A stretch of DNA of 64,000 nt. It comes from Bacillota bacterium (lineage in GTDB: Bacteria > Bacillota > Clostridia > DSM-8532). This document shows positions 25,996-35,191 of the stretch, piece after piece (position 1 is the stretch's first letter; every line of letters begins with the position of its first letter). Under the pieces are notes generated by a model. It had not been told where the DNA came from, ran no database searches, and was given only the letters and a program-made list of their open reading frames with translations. Position numbers and translations under genes: made by a program. The stretch is taken from assembly GCA_023411795.1 (NCBI GenBank), contig JAEYOK010000016.1, positions 1 to 64,000 of the forward strand, written 5' to 3'.

Positions 25996-26493
25996 TTATT
26001 TCTCTCTTATATCGAGTACTATACTATCTGTGCCCACGGCATAGATAGTCTTAACTGTAATCTTGCCACCCACTGCCACAGCATAGCGGCCAACACGTAT
26101 ATCTGGCAGATCCTGCTTATCCGCAACCTCAAGGTCAATATAGACATCCTTTAGATTCGGGCTTTGAGTTTCAATTAGTTTCCCATCACTAGTCTGCACT
26201 GTTATCATGGCAGGCTCTTCTCGTATATCAACTATTTTTGCATTGACAAAAGAATCGTTGTCGTAATAAATCCTGTTGTCCTTTTTTAATGCCTCCGAAT
26301 AGCTTGCAGGCATTGCACTGGATTTAACAGTGACAATATAAGTCTTGGTAGGAACCTGTCCGGCTGACTCCTTCCTGTCTTTTATTACTTTGTAGCCGAC
26401 TCCTCCCACCACTATAACTAAAGCAAGCAGAACAATCATATCAAAAATATTGATTTTCCCAAATATGCGCCCTTTCTCATCTATAAATTTCAT
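25996..26493 (-). CDS. DUF4330-family membrane-anchored protein
   Basis: A 165-aa protein of the DUF4330 type: short cytosolic start MKFIDEKGRIFGKINIFD, one transmembrane helix (about 17-37), then an extracytoplasmic beta-rich domain of about 125 residues (KTYIVTVKSSAMP, and a closing IYAVGTDSIVLDIREK). AGGAGG lies ahead of the ATG. It is positioned between a glycosyltransferase and an O-antigen-ligase-like gene, all on the minus strand, and probably belongs to surface-polysaccharide assembly. No molecular function is known to me. Confidence 0.75.
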   Translation of the reverse strand: MKFIDEKGRIFGKINIFDMIVLLALVIVVGGVGYKVIKDRKESAGQVPTKTYIVTVKSSAMPASYSEALKKDNRIYYDNDSFVNAKIVDIREEPAMITVQTSDGKLIETQSPNLKDVYIDLEVADKQDLPDIRVGRYAVAVGGKITVKTIYAVGTDSIVLDIREK

Positions 26494-26513
26494 AAGTACA
26501 TCCTCCTATTGGA

Positions 26514-27779
26514 TTATTCTCGATCTGCTCTGTCTAAAAGATTCGCCAGACTGTTTGTCAAAGCTTTACGGTTATAACGTGCAATTTCATTCTCATCAGG
26601 ATCAACTATATAATTGTTGTTTTCCCAGCAATTATACATATCGGTAAATCCCTTTTCAATAGCATTTACATTAGACCAATCACATATAATACCAGTCTTT
26701 GTGCTTCGAATGAGTTCGGCTGCCGCACCATTTTCAGGAATGACAGACAGAATAGGATTTCCGGTTTGTATATATTCAAATATCTTGCCTGTATAGAATG
26801 CCTCGGAACCCGGTCCTCCACCTTCAATCAATAACAATGCATCCGATTCCATCATGTTTTTTATGCACTGCTCATGTTCCATATAGCTTATGGTTTCAAC
26901 CGCTCCATCAAGTCCATTGGATTTAATCAGCCCTTGAAGAACATCATGCTTGAAGCTTCCAATAAAGCGAATGCATATTTTCTCTTTATTTATTTTTCCC
27001 GTTTGCACCAAATTACCCACGGCTTTTAAAAATAAATCAGGTTTTCTCCGCCCATATAAAGCTCCCGTATAGGTTATGGTAAATTGAGGATTTTTAGTTT
27101 TACTCTTTTCAAAATGTTCGAAATCCTCGGCGTCAAATCCATTGGGAATGACATACATCTTAGTTTGCAGATCAATCTCAGGATTTATCCTGACAAAATT
27201 CTTCTTCATTATAGGTGTGTTGGTTACAAGAATATCCGCCTTCGCTAATACTTCTTTCTCCATTTCTTTTTCTTTCTTCATTCGTGAAATCCTATGGGGC
27301 TTATCAATCAAATACGGATTATTTGTCCATTCATCCCTGAAATCAGCCAGCCAGAAAAGATCCGGAAAGTGCTTTTTTACCTCAAGCCCCATCAAATGAT
27401 CGCTATATGGAGAGGAAGTAGTATAGATAGCTTTTATATCACCTTTTTTTATTCGTTCAAGGCAAGCTTTAACAGCATTTTTCATCCATAAAACTTCACC
27501 GTCAGGTATCAAAATCTTCCATGCAATAAACTTGCCTACTTTGCTAAAAACCCAAGGTAAAACCGTCAGGTCATAAGCCGGTGTTCTTATTATCTCTATG
27601 TTAGATGGCAACTCTTTTAGCAAAGATTCATCCCTTAAGGTCATCTTTTTATCGTCTCTGGTCAGAACAACGGGCTCCCAGCCGAAAAGAGGAAGATACT
27701 TGGCAAACTTGGCGCTTCTCTGTACCCCCGAACCTCCTACGGGAGGAAACTGGTGAGCCACCATAAGAACCTTATTCAT
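26514..27779 (-). CDS. GT4-like glycosyltransferase
   Basis: A 421-aa GT-B fold transferase. N-terminal acceptor domain begins VLMVAHQFPPVGGSGVQRSA; the C-terminal donor half shows FTITYTGALYGRRKPDLFLK, ALLLIEGGGPGSEAFYTGKI and FEYIQTGNPILSVIPENGA, the last being the usual nucleotide-sugar region. It overlaps the dehydrogenase gene by eight bases, so the two are translationally coupled. Transfers a sugar in surface polysaccharide assembly; donor and acceptor unknown. Confidence 0.87.
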   Translation of the reverse strand: MNKVLMVAHQFPPVGGSGVQRSAKFAKYLPLFGWEPVVLTRDDKKMTLRDESLLKELPSNIEIIRTPAYDLTVLPWVFSKVGKFIAWKILIPDGEVLWMKNAVKACLERIKKGDIKAIYTTSSPYSDHLMGLEVKKHFPDLFWLADFRDEWTNNPYLIDKPHRISRMKKEKEMEKEVLAKADILVTNTPIMKKNFVRINPEIDLQTKMYVIPNGFDAEDFEHFEKSKTKNPQFTITYTGALYGRRKPDLFLKAVGNLVQTGKINKEKICIRFIGSFKHDVLQGLIKSNGLDGAVETISYMEHEQCIKNMMESDALLLIEGGGPGSEAFYTGKIFEYIQTGNPILSVIPENGAAAELIRSTKTGIICDWSNVNAIEKGFTDMYNCWENNNYIVDPDENEIARYNRKALTNSLANLLDRADRE

Positions 27780-29043
27780 GAACGGGCCTCCCCCAACCTA
27801 GAAGATTATATTCCATACCGGCTGATTCTACTTCATCCTTATCCCAGAAATTGCGCGTATCCAATACCTTGGGAGATTTCATAGCTCTTTTAATTCGCCC
27901 GAAATCAAGATCACCGAACTCCTTGTGATTAACAGCAAGCACAACAAGATGCGAATCAGAAACAGCATCATATAGATCTCTTTCCTTTGAGCCCTCAAGG
28001 TTAACATGCTTGTCCACAATTATAGTTTCAAAATCCCCATGACCATTTAATAAACCGATTAACTCAATAATTGGGCTTTCACGCATATCATCAACATTCG
28101 GTTTATACGTCACTCCTAAAATACAGATCTTCTTCTTACCTTGTATATCATTGGTCAAATCTCTAATTTTGTTGAACACATAATGGGGCATACTGTCATT
28201 GGTTTCACGGGCCAGATTAATTATCTTCGCGATTTCAGGCTGCTTTTCTACAATAAACCACGGGTCCACAGCGATGCAATGACCACCGACACCAGGACCG
28301 GGCATGTGCAGGTTTACACGGGGGTGTTTATTGGCAAATTCGATTACATTCCAGGCATTCACTCCCATTTTTTCGCACAGCATTGCCAACTCATTTGCCA
28401 AAGCTATATTAACATCCCTATAGGTGTTCTCCATCAGTTTGCACATCTCCGCAGTTGTTGCTTCGGTTGTATAAATTTCGCCCTCCACAAAGCATTTATA
28501 CAACTCTTTTACAACTTGAGCAGATTTTTCGTTTATACCACCGACAATCCGGTTGTTTTCTTTTAACTCAATTAAAATACGTCCAGGAAGTACTCTCTCG
28601 GGGCAATAAGCTAAAAGCACATCTTTTCCCGGAATAAAACCTGCTTTTTCTAAAATACCCCCCATAAAATCCCTGGTTGTCCCAGGCGGTGATGTTGACT
28701 CCAAAATAACTATATCGCCTTTTTTCAGATATGGTAGGATTTTACGTGTTCCGCTTTCTACATAAGTAAGATCGGCTTTCTTGTCTGACATTATGGGAGT
28801 TGGAACACAGATAATAAAAACATCGGAACTCTTTGGTTCGGTTGCGGCTCGAAGATTTCCTTGCTTTACAGCTTCTGATACGGCTTCCTCCAAATATGGC
28901 TCCTCAATAATAATTTTCCCTTGATTTAATGCATCAATAACTTTTTTATTTACATCAACACCTAAGACATTATGTCCGTGGGTTGCAAACATAGCCGCAG
29001 TTGGTAATCCGATATAACCGAGCCCAATAATACATATATCCAT
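27772..29043 (-). CDS. UDP-sugar dehydrogenase (WecC/UDP-ManNAc dehydrogenase-like)
   Basis: A 423-aa NAD-dependent oxidase of a UDP-hexose to the uronic acid. N-terminal Rossmann motif IGLGYIGLPTAAMFATHGH; active-site region PGPGVGGHCIAVDPWFIVEK with the catalytic Cys; the UDP-binding C-terminal domain begins ILGVTYKPNVDDMRESP. The presence of GPGVGGHCIAVDPWF is more like UDP-ManNAc dehydrogenase (WecC) than UDP-glucose dehydrogenase. Together with TagA next door, a ManNAc/ManNAcA-containing polymer is likely. First gene of a minus-strand set 29043-24388; divergent from tagA. Confidence 0.9.
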   Translation of the reverse strand: MDICIIGLGYIGLPTAAMFATHGHNVLGVDVNKKVIDALNQGKIIIEEPYLEEAVSEAVKQGNLRAATEPKSSDVFIICVPTPIMSDKKADLTYVESGTRKILPYLKKGDIVILESTSPPGTTRDFMGGILEKAGFIPGKDVLLAYCPERVLPGRILIELKENNRIVGGINEKSAQVVKELYKCFVEGEIYTTEATTAEMCKLMENTYRDVNIALANELAMLCEKMGVNAWNVIEFANKHPRVNLHMPGPGVGGHCIAVDPWFIVEKQPEIAKIINLARETNDSMPHYVFNKIRDLTNDIQGKKKICILGVTYKPNVDDMRESPIIELIGLLNGHGDFETIIVDKHVNLEGSKERDLYDAVSDSHLVVLAVNHKEFGDLDFGRIKRAMKSPKVLDTRNFWDKDEVESAGMEYNLLGWGRPVHE

Positions 29044-29177
29044 AATATCTACACTCCAAAATAATTATTTACCAGCGTTTTGATTGTATCACACTGCGCA
29101 TTTTAAGGTCAACAAATCGTACTTAATAGTTACACAATGAAAAATTTAAATGTATAGCGCATAAAGATTCTAACTAT

Positions 29178-29205
29178 TTGCAATTGCTCTAGAGTTTAGT
29201 ATAAT
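29178..29205 (+). promoter_or_regulatory. Probable promoter of tagA
   Basis: TTGCAA (29178-29183), 16-base spacer, TATAAT (29200-29205), about 50 bases ahead of the tagA ATG in the divergent gap 29044-29256. Otherwise that gap is A/T-rich without further structure that I can see. Confidence 0.6.
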
Positions 29206-29256
29206 CATTAGGCAAAGATTAAAGACTTAGAGCATAATTACACTGGAGGAAAAGCA

Positions 29257-29997
29257 ATGCCTGAAAAAATAGATATACACAATGTCAAGATCGATAATAT
29301 CAGCATGGATGAAGCTCTGGATATAGTTGTCGGTATGTTGAAGAGTCAAACGACAAATAAGATTTTCACTCCCAATGCTGAAATTATTATGCAGGCTAAC
29401 CGCGACCCTGAGCTTCTAAGTATTCTAAACCGCGCTGACCTTGTGATTCCGGACGGAGCCGGAGTTGTTCTAGCCTCAAAATTAATGGGAAATAGGCTTA
29501 AAGAAAAGGTCTCGGGTATAGACCTAGTTAAAAAAATTCTTGTAAATACAAGCAACAGGCCTACCAGCTTCTTTATTTTCGGCGGTAGACCCGGAGTTGC
29601 CGAAAAAGCTTCAATAAACATTCTTTCCGATTTTCCTAAAGCTCGGATTAATGGCTTCAGAAATGGTTATTTTGATGAATCCGATACTCCTGAAATTATA
29701 AGGAAAATAAATGAATCAAAGTCCGAAATACTTCTGGTAGGCCTGGGTGCTCCGAAACAGGAAAAATGGATTAATCAATATGCAGAACAGCTTAACAACA
29801 AGGTTATTATGGGTATTGGAGGAACCATTGATATTTTTGCGGGTACTGTGGCACTAGCACCTGAATTCATGAGAAAAGCGGGCCTGGAATGGCTTTTCAG
29901 GTTAGTCAAGGAGCCGAGGCGCTTTAAACGCATGCTTGACTTACCTCGTTTTATGATTTTAACATTAAGGAAGAAATTTACGAAAAAACATCAATGA
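29257..29997 (+). CDS. tagA: WecG/TagA/CpsF-family ManNAc transferase
   Basis: A 246-aa GT26 enzyme that transfers ManNAc from UDP-ManNAc to GlcNAc-PP-undecaprenol on the inner membrane face. Motifs: TPNAEIIMQANRDPELLSIL with the catalytic Asp region, DLVIPDGAGVVLASKLMG, FFIFGGRPGVAEKA, VGLGAPKQEKWI, and the C-terminal GLEWLFRLVKEPRRFKRM membrane-association segment. CTGGAGG lies ahead of the ATG. With the csaB fusion and the UDP-ManNAc dehydrogenase-like gene it fits secondary cell wall polymer synthesis. Confidence 0.93.
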   Translation: MPEKIDIHNVKIDNISMDEALDIVVGMLKSQTTNKIFTPNAEIIMQANRDPELLSILNRADLVIPDGAGVVLASKLMGNRLKEKVSGIDLVKKILVNTSNRPTSFFIFGGRPGVAEKASINILSDFPKARINGFRNGYFDESDTPEIIRKINESKSEILLVGLGAPKQEKWINQYAEQLNNKVIMGIGGTIDIFAGTVALAPEFMRKAGLEWLFRLVKEPRRFKRMLDLPRFMILTLRKKFTKKHQ

Positions 29998-30088
29998 TAT
30001 GTACCCTTCTTTATATAATCAATTACCTAAAATCAGTCTTAATACCATGTAGTAATTATATTCTTTTTACTGTAATTATTTCTTTTAT

Positions 30089-30116
30089 TTGACAGATATG
30101 ATATATATGTTATTAT
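30089..30116 (+). promoter_or_regulatory. Probable promoter of the 679-aa lipoprotein gene
   Basis: TTGACA (30089-30094), 16-base spacer, TATTAT (30111-30116), about 45 bases ahead of the ATG at 30161. Confidence 0.6.
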
Positions 30117-30160
30117 TAATATATTGTACAATATCCAAATAATTGTTTGAGAGGCAAAGT

Positions 30161-32200
30161 ATGATAAAATCGATTATCTGTTGTCTCATTTGCATTATCA
30201 TCTTAATTATGCCCCTATCTGGTTGTCGGAATGAAACTCCGGTCTCCTCATCGAGTGATCCAAACGATACGGCGACTGTCAGACCTCCTGCCTTATCCCC
30301 AACCATATCACCGGAAAGTTCACCATCCATAACACCGGAGGTTCAAACTACTCCCGATGTCCCGATGCCCGAACCCGATAAAGCGAATCCACCATCCATT
30401 ATGGATATCGGCGAGGTTATATACGCAAAAGATTTAGGAATTGACGGCATCGGCGGCTCCTATTTATATTGGGTTCCCGGTAAAAATGCTGTCATTTTTG
30501 AAGGCTATCTTAAAGATGCTGAAGGAAAATTTACTCCCGGAGTCTATTATTATAATAATGAAAGCAAAGAAATCGCCACTATACTTATGGGAAGCTTAGA
30601 TTCGCATTACTATCTTGCTGAACCTATATGGTCTGCTGATAATAGTGAAGTTTTGATTTCATTTGGAGGTATCTATATCTATGACCTTCATCAGTCAAGC
30701 CTTGAACTCCTCCCGATTTCAGGCCGCCAAGCTGAACTCAGTCCAGATGGTTCTAAAATCATCTATGTTGATAAAAACCAAAATCTTCAGATATATAACC
30801 GTTCAAACAAAGAAATTCAATCACTCAGGTCCGATATAAAAGGTCATTCTCCTATCTGGTTTTCTGATAACCGCCATATCCTGTTTTACAAGGATGTAGG
30901 TAAGAACCCGCATAATCTTGATGGAGGTGATCTTCATGTATTGTGCCTTTTAGATACCTATAATTCAGAAATAGTAAGAACTATAGGAGAAGAAATGGTA
31001 TATCGGGATCTTTTCTGGGCATTACAGGACAGCATTGCATGGATTTATTCAGGATGGGATGATGGGCATTTTTTCAGTATATTGGATTTGAGCGATGATA
31101 CGATTGAGGAGTTGGGGGAGACTTACGATAGCCTCTATTTTCCCGGGCGAGAGCCACAGTTGATAAAAAAAATAAAGACAAGCCAGTGGAATGTCAGTAA
31201 TATCCAACAAACTCTATATAGCGATTATACCTCATGTCCTGAGCAAGGCGTACCTATTGGTTTGTTACCTGATGAAACCCTGTTGTTCTGGCAAACCGGC
31301 GTTGCTCAGTTTAGCACACTATTAGCTGTACCTCCTTATGAAGAAGCGTCCATTATCACCCATGATGACCGTTACTTGTATCCTGTTGTATCCAACTATG
31401 GCTCCAGGTTTGCATTCATAGACAGTAATGAAGACTTTATAATTTTTACTGACGCATGGAAGCTTCTTGAACTGACAATAGAGAAAGCCGAAGTTCCACA
31501 ATCGGAAGCAGAGTATATGAACTCTCTTATACAAGCAATCAACGAAGAAAATATAGATGAACTGGCAGGCTCATGTTACAGTATTTACGGCACCCTTCAA
31601 CCAGAAGAATTGCAATCCCTACCTCTGGGGCTAAAATATTTCAAACTTCATTTTAACAATGAAAAGATAGTGGACTATGTGTGGGTTAAAACCGAAAAAG
31701 GTATAAGCAATAACTCTCCTTATATAGAACGCAGCAAATATTATCTTATTAGCGAATCGGGGATATGGAGAGAAGTCCAGATACGAAGAACTCAAGAAGG
31801 TCAGGATTGGAAATATCAATTTAACGAGCAAATATTTAATTTTGGAGCTTCTATTAATAAACGTGCGCTTGAATGGTTTGATATTATCAAGAATGCTACA
31901 GTTCCTTCGCTGTATGATTATTTTAGCTGGTTGAGCGAAGGAGACATACTTCCCTACTCCGAAGGGACCGATCCTCTTGTTCTTGAAAGAGTAAACCGCG
32001 CTTTAAATCGTTATAATAAAGCCTTCAAACCTGATAGCATCGAAATTAAATTTACCGGGTTTTCAGTAAATAAGTACGATAATCTCTACATGTCATATGA
32101 GATTTCAGGGTTCTCGCTGGATGGAATACCATTGAAGCACCGTGTTAATGGTATTTACAGCTTTCCTGAATGCGGGGTTTACGACTTATGGCTGAAGTAA
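30161..32200 (+). CDS. Large surface lipoprotein with TolB/WD40-like propeller repeats
   Basis: A 679-aa exported protein of unknown function. Signal peptide with lipobox LSGC (Cys22), a Ser/Pro/Thr-rich linker (about 27-75), then repeats resembling TolB-like beta-propeller blades (for example LSPDGSKIIYVDKNQNLQIY and GHSPIWFSDNRHILFYKD). The C-terminal 200 residues (about 480-679) form a separate mixed domain with repeated W/Y motifs. GAGAGG before the ATG at 30161 supports this start over a TTG at 30143. It is convergent with the FAD protein gene (30-base gap). Could be a wall-associated binding protein; no enzyme motif seen. Confidence 0.7.
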   Translation: MIKSIICCLICIIILIMPLSGCRNETPVSSSSDPNDTATVRPPALSPTISPESSPSITPEVQTTPDVPMPEPDKANPPSIMDIGEVIYAKDLGIDGIGGSYLYWVPGKNAVIFEGYLKDAEGKFTPGVYYYNNESKEIATILMGSLDSHYYLAEPIWSADNSEVLISFGGIYIYDLHQSSLELLPISGRQAELSPDGSKIIYVDKNQNLQIYNRSNKEIQSLRSDIKGHSPIWFSDNRHILFYKDVGKNPHNLDGGDLHVLCLLDTYNSEIVRTIGEEMVYRDLFWALQDSIAWIYSGWDDGHFFSILDLSDDTIEELGETYDSLYFPGREPQLIKKIKTSQWNVSNIQQTLYSDYTSCPEQGVPIGLLPDETLLFWQTGVAQFSTLLAVPPYEEASIITHDDRYLYPVVSNYGSRFAFIDSNEDFIIFTDAWKLLELTIEKAEVPQSEAEYMNSLIQAINEENIDELAGSCYSIYGTLQPEELQSLPLGLKYFKLHFNNEKIVDYVWVKTEKGISNNSPYIERSKYYLISESGIWREVQIRRTQEGQDWKYQFNEQIFNFGASINKRALEWFDIIKNATVPSLYDYFSWLSEGDILPYSEGTDPLVLERVNRALNRYNKAFKPDSIEIKFTGFSVNKYDNLYMSYEISGFSLDGIPLKHRVNGIYSFPECGVYDLWLK

Positions 32201-32230
32201 TAAGCCTCAATACATTATCAATCCAAACAT

Positions 32231-34090
32231 CTACTTTATACTTTCGACCGCCTCGACAACTAACCCATATACAGTATCCATTGTCACCTGCTCGTCGGGC
32301 TTCAGACGATTCGTAATATTTACAGGAAGAATCTCCTTATCTTTAAGAATTTGAAGGGCCATCCCTTGTCCATCGGAGATGGACTGATCATATGGGATGG
32401 ATAGAGCTTCCAGAATAATGGCTCCTGCAATTTCTCCTGTCAGTTCCTTTTGTATCTCATAGGGCTTTAGGGCCAAATTAATATCCATTCCATAAGAATC
32501 AGGTGCTATCTTAAGCATCGCATTTTTTACTAATACCACCAACAACTCCTGACTTGCCTTATAATCAACTTTAAAATCATTTTCCCTGCCTCCGGAAATC
32601 AATCCGTACTCAGCAAGAACTTTTATATACGAATATGACCAATGTTCACTCAGTTTATCTTCTGTCTCCGGAATCAAAATACTTTCGTCAAATTCTTCAA
32701 GCATGACCCCGCCCCTGCTTATATACTCCCGCATTTCCTTCAAATCCTTTTCGGGTAAGTCAAGTATTTCAGCAGGAGATAAATCCTTTATAAGACTGTA
32801 TACTGAAATTAGCCCCGCAGCCTCACCTACTGTAATCCTTGTGGGTATGCTGCCTGCACTTGTTGCTGCCAGAGAGGTAAATCCCGCTTTGGAACCTAAC
32901 ATAATCACATTCTGAAGATTAACAGGAACTATGCTTCCCAGTGGGATTGAGTATACTTTAGGTTTCATAACTATGTATTCAATATTCTTATCAACAAATT
33001 TAGAGGCATCAACTTCCTGAGAGCTTAAAGCCACTTTATCCGGAAAGCTCCTGTTATCGAGAATATCACTGACCGTGAGCTTATAACGTCCCTCAAAATG
33101 CCTATATTCAGGAATAAAAAAACTTTCGGGGCTTTCTTTATAGGTACAATCTTTAAAAGCTTTCAAAGTATTCTTTAGGAAAGCCGTAAGCATAATTGCC
33201 TCTTCTTCAGCCTCTTGATAAGCTAACCTCAGATCATCCTCATCGTCAACATCAACTCCAAAAACCTGTAATCCCGAAATAACCAGTTCATTATCATTCT
33301 GGATGATAAAGGATGGCTTGATAATCTTGGTTCTGGGATTGACTTTTTCATAAGCAAGAAGAACTAATTGAAACTCGTCAATAAAATCGCTGGTCTTCTT
33401 GCTCTTTTTCAAAGCTTCCACATCAACCCCGGTAATACGGAAATTAAATTCCACCGAAGAATAAAAATCCAGAATACCTATATCCTCAGAGCCTTTAAAA
33501 TATGGGGTTCCCGAAAGCATTAAAAGGTCTCCGTTCTGGGTCGCATCAATAAAATTCCTACCTAAATAGTAATTTTTCCCTTTTGGGCCTTCAACACTTA
33601 TACCCTTTATGTATTCCCCTTCAAGGCTAACATCCGAAAGAGTGCTTTCATAAAGGATTTTTAAGTTTTTTTCCTTTTCTACAAGCTTCTCAAGGGAGTT
33701 CTCATAGTCCGCACCACTAAATCCTACGTTAAAATTACCGAATATCTCCTGATATATTCCCTGATTTAGAAGAACTTTTTTCTTATCGATCAATCCCTGC
33801 TGGGGGTCCATTTTTGATATCATACTTTGCTTTATGTAGCTTCCGAGGCTGTCATCTTCTGTTATAAGCAATGTTTTCAAACCGGTTCTGGCACTTGCAA
33901 GAGCGGCGGCTAAGCCTTCCGGCTCGGAACCGATAACTATTGTTCCATACTCATTATCAGCAAACTTAAATTGACTGCCGCCACTGACTTTTTTATTATC
34001 TCTTGACAGTATTGGTCTTACACCAAAAAAAAGGGTTATAAAAATCAGAACGGCCATTATTAAGTTTTTGATTAAACTTTCCTTTTTCAT
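32231..34090 (-). CDS. Membrane-anchored FAD-dependent oxidoreductase with SLH-like C-terminal region
   Basis: A 619-aa protein. A single N-terminal hydrophobic helix (about 8-26) is followed by an FAD_oxidored-type Rossmann domain (GTIVIGSEPEGLAAALASAR; FIDATQNGDLLMLSG; VNLQNVIMLGSKAG). The C-terminal region (about 475-619) resembles SLH repeats: HWSYSYIKVLAEYGLISGG, then DFKVDYKASQELLVVLVKN, and a more degenerate second unit. Probably exported and anchored to the membrane and wall. An ATG at 34090 with GAGAGG five bases upstream is preferred to a GTG at 34096. Substrate unknown; an exported flavin enzyme that tethers to the polymer is unusual. Confidence 0.78.
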   Translation of the reverse strand: MKKESLIKNLIMAVLIFITLFFGVRPILSRDNKKVSGGSQFKFADNEYGTIVIGSEPEGLAAALASARTGLKTLLITEDDSLGSYIKQSMISKMDPQQGLIDKKKVLLNQGIYQEIFGNFNVGFSGADYENSLEKLVEKEKNLKILYESTLSDVSLEGEYIKGISVEGPKGKNYYLGRNFIDATQNGDLLMLSGTPYFKGSEDIGILDFYSSVEFNFRITGVDVEALKKSKKTSDFIDEFQLVLLAYEKVNPRTKIIKPSFIIQNDNELVISGLQVFGVDVDDEDDLRLAYQEAEEEAIMLTAFLKNTLKAFKDCTYKESPESFFIPEYRHFEGRYKLTVSDILDNRSFPDKVALSSQEVDASKFVDKNIEYIVMKPKVYSIPLGSIVPVNLQNVIMLGSKAGFTSLAATSAGSIPTRITVGEAAGLISVYSLIKDLSPAEILDLPEKDLKEMREYISRGGVMLEEFDESILIPETEDKLSEHWSYSYIKVLAEYGLISGGRENDFKVDYKASQELLVVLVKNAMLKIAPDSYGMDINLALKPYEIQKELTGEIAGAIILEALSIPYDQSISDGQGMALQILKDKEILPVNITNRLKPDEQVTMDTVYGLVVEAVESIK

Positions 34091-34135
34091 AAGCACCTCT
34101 CATTTACATTATCGTATAAAAACAGAAAATCAAAG

Positions 34136-34172
34136 AGGGTATAAATGAAACTTGTGGTCTCATTTATACCCT
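34136..34172 (-). terminator. Terminator-like hairpin after the 194-aa exported protein gene
   Basis: AGGGTATAAATGA (34136-34148) pairs perfectly with TCATTTATACCCT (34160-34172), 13 bp with an 11-base loop; on the minus strand it is followed by CTTTGATTTTC. Placed 41 bases after the stop codon at 34213. Confidence 0.7.
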
Positions 34173-34212
34173 TGTAACATTTATATTGTAAAATTACATT
34201 GTACGAGTTAAC

Positions 34213-34797
34213 TCATTGTATTGTATAAGCTCCGCGGATAAGGAGAAACGAATTTGACTTAATCAAAAGGCCTCTACCATCTGTCCTTGAGGATATCAGA
34301 AGATGTTGAACCGGAACATTCACTCCATCGTTTAAATCAACTCCGGCACTTGCGTCAACAAGAACTCCGTTTGTGCCCTTGATTGCAACAGCAGTACCGC
34401 TTCTTAAAAGAGCTTCACTACCGCCGGATAGAATTATTTTTTGCCCTGCTTTGGCTTCAACAACAGTATATCCGCTCTCCAAGCTGGCTATTCTGCCTTT
34501 TAGAGTTTCTATTTCTGTTAAGGCATCGATGACGAACTTTGTAAGATCACCTACATCAGTCTGAAGTTGGGCTACCGTACCTGTATCTACAGTTCCCGTG
34601 CCTGTACTTGTACCTGTCCCGGTACCGATTTGGGCCGATAGTTGAGCAATTTTCTGATCAACATAGCTCTTTGTTACCAGAGGGTCTGCATCACTTCCGG
34701 GCTGACCAGCTCCTGCGGCGGAGGATACTACCAGTAAAACACAGGATAATATTACACACGCTATTAAAGCTATTTTGCTTTTTCTTTTGAATACCAT
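34213..34797 (-). CDS. Exported protein with coiled-coil and beta-rich C-terminal domain, function unknown
   Basis: A 194-aa secreted protein. Signal peptide (about 1-30, ending SSAAGAGQ), a helix/coiled coil (about 40-57, VTKSYVDQKIAQLSAQI), a Thr/Gly-rich linker (58-72), another helical heptad segment (about 76-110, VAQLQTDVGDLTKFVIDALTEIETLKGRI), then a beta-rich C-terminus (113-194, AGQKIILSGGSEALLRSGTA, LLIKSNSFLLIRGAYTI). It starts 34 bases after mazF, and GGAGGAA precedes the ATG. I do not recognise the family. The C-terminal part could be an extracellular binding or adhesion domain. Confidence 0.65.
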   Translation of the reverse strand: MVFKRKSKIALIACVILSCVLLVVSSAAGAGQPGSDADPLVTKSYVDQKIAQLSAQIGTGTGTSTGTGTVDTGTVAQLQTDVGDLTKFVIDALTEIETLKGRIASLESGYTVVEAKAGQKIILSGGSEALLRSGTAVAIKGTNGVLVDASAGVDLNDGVNVPVQHLLISSRTDGRGLLIKSNSFLLIRGAYTIQ

Positions 34798-34831
34798 TAT
34801 TCTTCCTCCTTAGTAGGCTTTCATATTCGCT

Positions 34832-35191
34832 TTACTGCACGTATGTAACGCTCAGGCCAAAGCTCGTACGAAGCGCATAATCAACTCTTTTCATCAGGTA
34901 ATCATCCAGATGTCCTGCCTTTTCACGCAGTCTTTTTTTATCAATAGTTCTTACCTGTTCTAAAAGAATCACCGAATTCTTATTCAGGCCGTAAAGGTCT
35001 CCCGCTATTTCAATATGTGTAGGAAGCCTAGCCTTGTCCAATTGTGATGTTATAGCAGATACAATTATGGTAGGACTAAACTTATTACCTACATCATTTT
35101 GAACTACCAAAACAGGTCTTACTCCTCCCTGTTCTGATCCCACAACCGGACTTAAGTCAGCATAGTAAATGTCGCCTCTTCTTACCAGCAA
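34832..35191 (-). CDS. mazF: MazF/EndoA-type mRNA endoribonuclease toxin
   Basis: A 119-aa protein closely resembling Bacillus EndoA (NdoA): RRGDIYYADLSPVVGSEQGG, VRPVLVVQNDVGNKFSPTII, LPTHIEIAGDLYG and NSVILLEQVRTIDKKRLREK. It cleaves RNA at specific short sequences. It begins with a TTG at 35191 (reads Leu in frame), with AGGAG nine bases upstream. The gene is downstream of alr, as in Bacillus, but the usual CopG-type antitoxin gene between alr and mazF is not present here; the 242-base gap carries no reading frame of that size. See findings. Confidence 0.92.
   Translation of the reverse strand: MLVRRGDIYYADLSPVVGSEQGGVRPVLVVQNDVGNKFSPTIIVSAITSQLDKARLPTHIEIAGDLYGLNKNSVILLEQVRTIDKKRLREKAGHLDDYLMKRVDYALRTSFGLSVTYVQ

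Noticed and set aside
28141..28566. 141-codon open frame on the plus strand opposite the UDP-sugar dehydrogenase
   Set aside because: Antisense shadow of a well-supported dehydrogenase; no motif recognised.
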